This document shows positions 9,881 to 16,724 of a DNA stretch of 16,724 bases, piece after piece. Source of the DNA: Eimeria necatrix. Its lineage: Eukaryota > Apicomplexa > Conoidasida > Eucoccidiorida > Eimeriidae. The first letter of the stretch is position 1. Every line of letters begins with the position of its first letter. The notes beneath the pieces are model-generated. The model worked only from the letters and a program-made list of their open reading frames with translations, ran no database searches and was not told the origin of the DNA. The position numbers and the translations under genes were made by a program. The stretch spans positions 1 to 16,724 of the forward strand of contig NW_013654637.1 of the NCBI RefSeq assembly GCF_000499385.1. The letters run 5' to 3'.

Positions 9881-12678
9881 GCTTGCAAGGTAATTAAGCG
9901 GATTCGAATGGGACGTCCGTCCACGATGCCTTACTTATCTCTAGGACATGCTCCCAGAAGCTCTCACGGAAAGGGGAAACTGACATGTGATGGCAAATGG
10001 CTGTTTCGTTGCTCACGAAATGTGTAGCTCACTTGCTGCAATTTATCACGAGCTCTAAGTCTTCTCCCAAGAAGATGATGGTGAAATGAACGCGTTCTAC
10101 ACAAAAGCCTCTGAGGTTTATTCCTACCACGAAAGCGCTATTCGAGAGAGTCCTAAATGTCCCTATTCCATAATTATTTTGCAATGAATGACTATCAAAC
10201 CCTGACAGCGGCATACAGCTTGGCACGTTAAACATGAAACGGACCGCACAATCGCCTTAACTCAAACAAAGACCATGTAGCATGTTCGGCTCCTTCACAA
10301 AGCAGCACACGTTCTCCGCGGTGACGTGTTCTATATTTGTTCGTAACGTTTTGGCCAGCAATATCTTCTAGACGCTGCAAACGTGCACACCGGAGGCAAA
10401 ACAAGGGCGCGTAGCACCTGGCGTGCACTTCACCAGGTAAAGGCAATGACACCCAAGAGAACAACGCTGGTGAAGCGCCCACCATATGCACTGACACTGC
10501 AAAATATGAAACGATTTACCGCGGTTAATCGTCGTATTCGCTCATGACGCGTGCACGGAAAATTACGCGGAGCGAGCAAAGTAGCAGTACCCTCTTCTAT
10601 GTACACCTTCCGTGTGAGTCGGTCCTCGAGATCCTCCTGTAGTATGCTTCAGTCATCAAAGCATAACGGACTTTCTGCAAACACGTTAAGCTTTTCCAGG
10701 AATCGATTACATTCTCTCATTTGTGAAAACATATCAGAGGCGCGTTGTATGTAGAAAAGTCCTGGCATATTGCACAATATTGGATTGCAGCCCAGTTGAT
10801 ACGACCGTGAAAATTTAACGTTTCACTAGCCATCTTTGTAATGGACAAAGTTGAGAGTGCAAGAGAAAAGGAACCCTAATGATTATCAAAAGGCACAGTG
10901 CGTTCGCATACGCATCGAGAAGAGCACAAAAGCTTAGAACTCAGCAGCTGGTAAGCTAGAAGCCAACCCTTGATTCTTTGCAGAGGCAAGCGCCCACTTC
11001 AATCATGGCGTCATCACCCAGTGGTAAATGCACCACCTACATAACAATTCTGTCCAACGATACCCGCAAGACCATTAGACCCAGTCAATAGCCCCACATT
11101 TGTCCACGCAAGTACAGTTGTGGAGATGTTCTGCGCAGTTTGCGAAACACACTAGCTGCCAGTTCACGCTTCATCGCCTGCTCATGTCGCGTATCCTCTT
11201 ACAGGTTACAAAAGAACACACGCCCAATCATATTTAGAATTCAAAAACCAACAGTTTTTTCTTAGATACTGATAATTCGCAGCCTTTTCTTGCCCGCAAA
11301 ACGTGGTTTGGTTTCATGTCAGCATCAAATGAGACAAAGAAGCTGCACCTTTCCACTGAACATCCTTGAAGATGCAGTTCCTACTACACAAAATAACCTA
11401 GGCATATCCCTATTAAAAGGCATCCACTTGTCGCAAGGATAGGTACGGCCGAGCCCATGAAAATCTCATTATACTTTTTCAGACACTGTAGCTGGCTGCG
11501 TTTGTTTCTGCTGCAACGCAAAAAAGCGAAGCCCACTCTGATGACTCTGCTGCAGGCTGCTCCGCCTTTTGCGGGCCAGCTGTGTCGCACAGCCTGCAGG
11601 TTGTGAAGCCAGGTTGTATGCTCCCTACCCTCAATGAATCCTCAGGATAATATAGTGGAGATTTCATTCTTTGTGAAGAACAATGATTTGTACATGCATT
11701 AATGAAAGAGAACCCAAGATTCCACTAGAAAGACAAAAAGGCATTAGTAATCCCAGGAAGAGCCAAAAAGCCTGTTTTAGAGACTGAAAAGATCAGGAGA
11801 TGGTCCGATTGCTCTTATCTCCTGTTACACGCACGACAACTACTTAGGTTCACTGAGCTGCCTGCGATTCTATCAAGACATTCAGGAAGCAGCACAAGCT
11901 TACAAGCTACGTAAGTGCAAAGCATAGACATCATGCTTCGGTTGCTGCACAGAAGATCGCATTTCGCATGATAGCGTACGAAGCGGCTACCCGTGGTACT
12001 GGTAAATGTCCCTGTTCGACTTCGCGACAATGTTCTGGGCGCCAATAGGACAAAAATGTAGAGATTGCTACAACGCGACCATGTAACCGTTGCCCTGGCT
12101 CTTTACAGTCAAATGTTTTCCCTGTTGTGTTTGCTGCATAAAGACGCCATCCACGAGAACCGGACTACATGGAGAATCTAGTCTAGTGCCCAGTACAGCA
12201 ATGCGCTCTTTTTACTCTAGCACAACAAAACAATAACGCTTCAATCTGCTGAAGTGAAAGAATTTCCAAGTCAGGGCTTACTTCGGGCGTGACGAAACCA
12301 AATGATGCAGTTTTCATCGAGTTGGGAGGGTACGATAGCGCATCAACATATACGCATTTTGCTAGAACCAGATGGGGAACAATTTAGACGCACAAGCTGA
12401 AAATTCGTTTATCCATTTCCATGCGAGGCAGCTGCTTCCAAAGATAGCTGAGCATAAGTGTGACTGTTGTTTTGGTGCAAAACTGCTGCAACACACTGCG
12501 AGTTGCACGCCAATACACAAAAAATGACCCAAGTTCCTTTGTGCACGCGCTTAAGTGCGGGACTCAACAAGCGTGGCGTTTGCGAGTGTACGTACAGATT
12601 CGTCTGCCGCAACGGAAGCCAATCGGCTCACTAAATAGGTTAAAACTGAATGAAAAATAATTATTATCTCTACCTAGA
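9881..12678. other. Gene-free stretch
   Basis: Only short, featureless frames occur (60-90 codons), and 10755-11383 contains none of 60 codons or more. I saw no tandem repeats, transposon ends or structured RNA. Just before the right boundary the DNA becomes A-rich (GAATGAAAAATAATTATTAT around 12649-12668), leading into the stem-loop. Confidence 0.55.
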
Positions 12679-12724
12679 TGATACGCTCAGTACGCACACT
12701 GAGCGTATCACGTTTATTTTTTTT
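12679..12724 (+). other. Perfect 13-bp stem-loop followed by a T8 tract (terminator-like)
   Basis: The arm TGATACGCTCAGT (12679-12691) is exactly reverse-complementary to ACTGAGCGTATCA (12698-12710), separated by the 6-base loop ACGCAC. The stem is followed by CGTTTA and eight consecutive T (12717-12724). A perfect 13-bp stem with a short loop is far rarer than expected by chance in 16.7 kb. In a bacterium this would be called an intrinsic terminator. In a eukaryotic context T4 or longer is also the RNA polymerase III stop signal on the plus strand, so it could be the 3' end of a small non-coding RNA. It could also be a tiny foldback element or a cruciform-forming site. No A-box/B-box pair was found immediately upstream. 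Confidence 0.8.
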
Positions 12725-15544
12725 ACATCATTCTGCGCAATTAGCTGGGGAATCCCCCGGTCGAAAACGCTAGCAGGATATTCAGTTCTTATATGTGATG
12801 CGCATAGCTTCTGTACAAGATACTAGGTATGTGCCTCACGGGCTGCATGCCTTGTTAGCCCTCTTAAGCAGATTCATAATGAGCTCGCATCTATGCAAAG
12901 CGTCAATGTGCGGGAAAAAGCAGAGTTTAGGGTACTGGGACATTAGCACAGTGAGGCGGAAACCCTTCAAGGTGCTGCTCTATGTGTCTGCATTCTCTAA
13001 TTTCATCCATGGAAGCACAGTCAATAGCACTAGGGTGGCGGCAAAGTGGATGAGTATGCATCCCCGCCGATATACTGGGAGAACATCACATTTTTGTCGA
13101 AAGCTGCATCAGTGAATCTTGGCGCCATGCAGAGTGAATAGCAAAACTAAGAGACGTGAAGCAGCTAAATAGTGCAACGTATACGATTACTGGTGCTTTG
13201 CATGTGACAGCAAGGGCAGTTGCAAATATGAGCATGGCCTAAATCGCAAGTAACCGGCCTTCACATTCTTAGTAGGTGTCTGCATTTCGTATACGTATCG
13301 GGTTTCCATACAGAATGATTTAACTGAAGGCGCATGACATACGCCCTGACGCAAGTGTTCGTTATTGCAGCGGTAAACCATTTTTCTAGCTTAACAAGCT
13401 ATTGGGCAACCACTGGCATATTTACTGAATTAAAGTCCTCAAATGCTCTCAAGCGTATGCTAGCAGCGCTAGACTTCTTGAGGAGTACAACACTAGCGAA
13501 AAGCAACAGCAACAGTTTCTGGGGTCTCCTGTAGCCCTCAAACAGTCGAAACACTAAACCCAAACTCTTTGCACAGTGTGATAAATGTCAGTAAGCATCG
13601 CACAACTTGCAAAAGTTTGACGAGAGCATTTGCGTCGAAATACAATTGAATACTGAAGTGTTCTATCTAGGAGGCTCACAATCTGGCAAAGAACTCCTCA
13701 TTTTCTTGCATCATTAGCTTCATTGCGGATGGGCCGGAGCTAAAATATTGTAACAAACTGGATAGTGCACAGCACGCTAGAGCGTTTCTTGTGTCCAAGA
13801 TTCACATGACAGTTGCGCTGTGACTGCTCCTGGTGTGCATTCGCAGAGGCGACAAAAACTGCTGCTTTCACAAAACTTCATGTGCTCACTCCCACATTTT
13901 AGACGGCGACCTACCCCTAATGCGCTCTTGCGAATTTGCAACCCAACCAGCATCATCCGGTGGTACACCGGTATTTGATATAGTAAACATTAGATAGAAG
14001 CTCAGTTTTACAGTCGTCCCATAAAATCAGGAATTTAACCATGCAGAGGTAGCGCACCCCCTGCACGCAAATGTTATATCCTAGACAAGTTGCTTCAATC
14101 TTATAATCTGCTTGGCAGTGCAGTCAGGCAATCCTTGCAAAGTCTGGGCAGTCCATCCCTAAGAAGGTCAGTCACCAGTGCCATTGTCGGCTGCCTGTCA
14201 CACAAGTCACGTAATGAGCAAAGGACTCCACAGCTGCAACTTACTTCCTTAGCATTTTACAGTGGCCCAGTAAACGCGTTGATGATGACTCACAGGAAAT
14301 TTTTCACTTTGTTCCGAAGCGCCGCCGATGCAATTTAACGATGTTTTCCGCTTACTTGTATGCTTGGGTCACACTTTTTTTTGGACGACACGCGTAAGTG
14401 CCTATTAAGAACAAAATGCGTTTCATGCCGCCCGCTCGCTCCAATTGTGTGACGCTGCCGTATTTATTGACATGGTACTTTGCAGCGGCCAGTGTTCTAA
14501 TGCTAGTCTACGTTGTAGTAGGGTGAGCCAGTGGTTGCACCTTTTGCTCACGCTGCAACTTCCAGTATCATTGGACAAGCTGTAACTTGCTCGTGAGTCA
14601 GGAAATGTTCTGCTTTCCATGGGAGGCAGGTGTCACAGGCTCAGCAGACGCAAAAGCGTTGACGCTCTTTGACGAAACGCAATAGCTTTTTAAAGTAAAG
14701 GCAACCGTGTTGACTGACTCTGCAAGGCAAGCAAAGAATTTACGTAAGCAATTCCTCTGAGTGACATGCTTTCTTGAATATTTGAAGATGCAGAACAGAT
14801 AAGACCATCTCAACCCAGCAAATCGTAGTACGATTAGTGCCAGGTTTCGAAGAAATGTTGCTCTAGCTTCAGAAGTGTCCTTGCATAAGCTGACATAAGT
14901 AGCATTCGTCTTGATGTACAGGCAATACACACTAACAGTTTATCATAAAGGTGTTGCAGCGGTTTCACCAAAAATCTTCTTGCAAGATCGGAAGATGATC
15001 ACGCTTTTTCTCAGCAGAAGAAGCCGTGCGGCGAGGCATTGCAACGTTTCGATTCGTCCATAGTGATTCTTTCTGTATTACAATTAGCACATTCGCATTA
15101 AAGGCTCAATAGAACGTGCAGCGTCCCGTTGCAACCTTGGACACTACGCACGCGTAATGTGCAGCCACCACACATTGTGAATGAAGTCGCTCAGATAGCT
15201 CTGTCGCCTACGATTGTCATTATCACAACAAAGCAGGCCTCTACTGCTAGCGCCTCTACTACATGAATCGCGCGTTTGCAATTACGCGTTCACCCGCGAC
15301 AATGTTTGGTAAAAGTGAGCCAACATGCGGCGGACTTACATCCTGCAAAACGCTACGCGCTCTATAACACTGAACTTCGTATTGCATTTCGGTACATTCA
15401 ACTTACTTTACAGAATAAAGCAGCAATATCACAGAGGTAATGTCGCCATCAAACGTGGCTGCATGCTCTAAAGCATTAGCCCTAGATCTTGATTAAACGC
15501 AGGGCTTTAAGAACTTCAGGCCTAGAATAAAGCCACTATTTCGT
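12725..15544. other. Gene-free stretch
   Basis: An ATG-initiated frame of 105 residues begins at 12798, about 75 bases after the T tract, and ends at 13115; it has no recognised domain. An 82-codon plus frame (14090-14338) and a 110-codon minus frame (14598-14930) lack an ATG at their starts. A run of eight T occurs at 14375-14382. The word GCCTCTACT occurs twice 15 bases apart (15237 and 15252). None of this amounts to a supported gene or element. Confidence 0.5.
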
Positions 15545-15646
15545 TCATCCAACGTCTTCGATGGCACGCTGACAAGCGGAAATAGAGTAGGCACGAAGCA
15601 GATGCGCAGGAGTTTCGAGTCCAAAGATCTTCTTTGAAATTCCTAC

Positions 15647-15766
15647 CTTGCCGCTTGCTTTGTCATTCTCTATGTACAATGTTTCACACACTGCGCAGAT
15701 GTAAACTTGACCTTCACCTGACGATGAAGGCGTCGCGCAGTAGTTAAATATCATGCAACGCACGTA
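15647..15766 (-). other. Possible 120-nt minus-strand exon (unrecognised)
   Basis: On the minus strand the segment starts directly after CTGCGCTTCTAG, a reasonable acceptor, and ends at GGCAAG/GTAGGA, a strong donor match. It is exactly 40 codons long with no stop and in phase 0 at both ends. It contains a Cys-x2-Cys pair within VYICAVCETLYIEND, preceded by a serine-rich turn (ATPSSSGEGQ). The frame stays open beyond the donor to 15545. One Cys pair alone is not enough to call a zinc-binding fold. If the frame is not spliced, an in-frame ATG would give a 69-residue peptide ending at a TGA at 15545-15547. No homologue is recognised. Confidence 0.18.
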
Positions 15767-16724
15767 CTAGAAGCGCAGGTATCCATGTCATCTGGTGCAG
15801 TATGAAACAGTGATCAGCTGCAGCAAACAAACAAATCTGGAAAGCTAAGCACGCCTACAAAAGGGGTTTTAATCCTCTTTCACTGAGTTTCAAAGCACGG
15901 AAACTGAGGTATTTGTGCTACCACCTTTAAAACTACGTGATAAGATGCTTACGTTTTCGCCAGGAATTTGCCTTAGTTACAAAACCAGTTTCATCCTAAC
16001 AACAAATTGTCACAGAGATAACGCTTTGCTACATACCCAGCGTAAAACAAAAAGTCGATCAAAGGACTGGATCTGCGAGCAAGAAACGGGACTCGAGTCC
16101 AACAGACGCTATTCCACCGTTAAACCAGTAGACCGAGAAATCCAAAACTTGGCATACCGTGCAGCGAATCTTTGGACACGGTCTTGCTGACATCTCTAAA
16201 TCACTACACGTTCAACATCAGGCGTGCCCACAACGAGCTTCACTGTCTGAGGTACGTTTCTGTACGTGTTTCAAAAAACCGAGTATCGCACGAGCTGTCA
16301 TCCACAAACACTTCGCACGGATTTGTTTTCGTTTTTCCAAAGATTCTTCTTAAATGTAACGGAGAATAGACGCCTGAGTGCAGACGCCCAATATCGTTAG
16401 TTGCGAACGTTTGGAAAGCAGAACCCAGAACTCATCTTGAGTAGGTTCGATTGGCCTCAACTACGGAGCCCTTGTCCTCGAGTAGAGCCCTATTCCACGC
16501 AAGTTAGTGGCACAAGCAAGTTGTTGGCCCGTGGACTACAAGCACCACGACGGCACTACAGGCTGGCATTTGCGAGCCACAAAATTTTTAAATCGCGCAT
16601 TTCCACTCTCAGTTTAGTAGACAAATGATCTGATGCGAAGCGAAAGGCGCACACGCTGGCAAAGCAGACTTTTTACTATTGTGCTGGTGATTGCAGGGAC
16701 CCTTCGGGTTGACATGCTCAAACA
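15767..16724. other. Gene-free stretch at the right end
   Basis: Short plus-strand frames (15915-16190, 16159-16353, 16401-16628) overlap in different registers and lack domains. The only structured item is the palindrome and box-like pair at 16089-16128. The window ends with no change in character. Confidence 0.5.
16089..16128 (-). promoter_or_regulatory. RNA polymerase III A-box/B-box-like pair (weak)
   Basis: On the minus strand TGGTTTAACGG (16128-16118) fits the tRNA A-box consensus TRGYNNARNNG at every fixed position. GACTCGAGTCC (16099-16089) fits the B-box GGTTCGANTCC at all but two fixed positions and is part of a perfect 12-bp palindrome GGACTCGAGTCC. The gap between the boxes is about 18 bases, well short of the 30 or more in normal tRNA genes, and I could not fold an acceptor stem or T-arm. 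It may be a decayed or internally deleted tRNA or a tRNA-derived SINE head, or simply chance. Confidence 0.15.

Noticed and set aside
12798..13115. 105-residue ATG frame starting about 75 bases after the hairpin and T tract
   Set aside because: No domain, no splice or promoter evidence, and length expected by chance; closeness to the hairpin is not evidence of coding.
13526..13566. Possible CCCTAAA-type telomere relic around CCCTCAAAC and ACTAAACCCAAAC
   Set aside because: The heptad register is not kept and only one unit resembles the consensus, unlike 795-837.
7580..14050. Shared word CATGCAGAGGT near 7580 and 14040, and GTTTCACTAGCC near 5588 and 10820
   Set aside because: Several 11-12 base coincidences are expected in a window of this size and the matches do not extend.
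15612..15622. GTTTCGAGTCC, a 10 of 11 match to a tRNA B-box on the plus strand
   Set aside because: The flanking bases do not pair as a T-stem and no A-box lies at the right distance upstream.

Overview
This window looks like nuclear DNA of a eukaryote, and I could not identify a confident gene in it. No reading frame on either strand exceeds about 119 codons. At the window's base composition (mid-40s percent GC, judged by eye), my rough estimate is that one or two such stop-free runs are expected by chance in 16.7 kb. There are no bacterial-style gene arrays, no recognisable protein family, no rRNA, no convincing tRNA, no transposase or reverse transcriptase, and no CRISPR array. CpG is not visibly depleted, which argues against vertebrate DNA. 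A run of degenerate TTTAGGG heptads, the telomere unit of plants, many green algae, dinoflagellates and coccidian apicomplexans, together with the abundance of GCA/CAG/TGCA words, makes a coccidian apicomplexan (an Eimeria-like genome) my preferred guess. That assignment is weak, and plant-type telomere lineages remain open.

Layout. Positions 1-153 hold the first copy of a dispersed direct repeat. Its second copy is at 4404-4556 (145 of 153 bases identical, no gaps). Both copies stop matching at the same GGGGTA and both are followed by an AG and a short open frame. A telomere-like array of six in-phase heptads sits at 795-837. A CAG/GCA-rich patch that reads as a glutamine-rich peptide lies at about 2217-2440. 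An AT-rich 19-bp tandem duplication is at 5368-5405, followed by an AT-rich patch at about 6172-6232. Two short minus-strand open segments bounded by plausible splice sites (6960-7119 and 15647-15766) are the best candidates for isolated exons, though neither matches a family I know. The most striking local structure is a perfect 13-bp stem-loop followed by a run of eight T at 12679-12724. A near-B-box palindrome with an A-box match on the minus strand lies at 16089-16128.

Function. Nothing here supports a pathway or operon. The window is best described as gene-poor or intronic DNA with repeat relics, possibly subtelomeric or intergenic. The regions between named features are described individually so the reader can see where I looked and found nothing.
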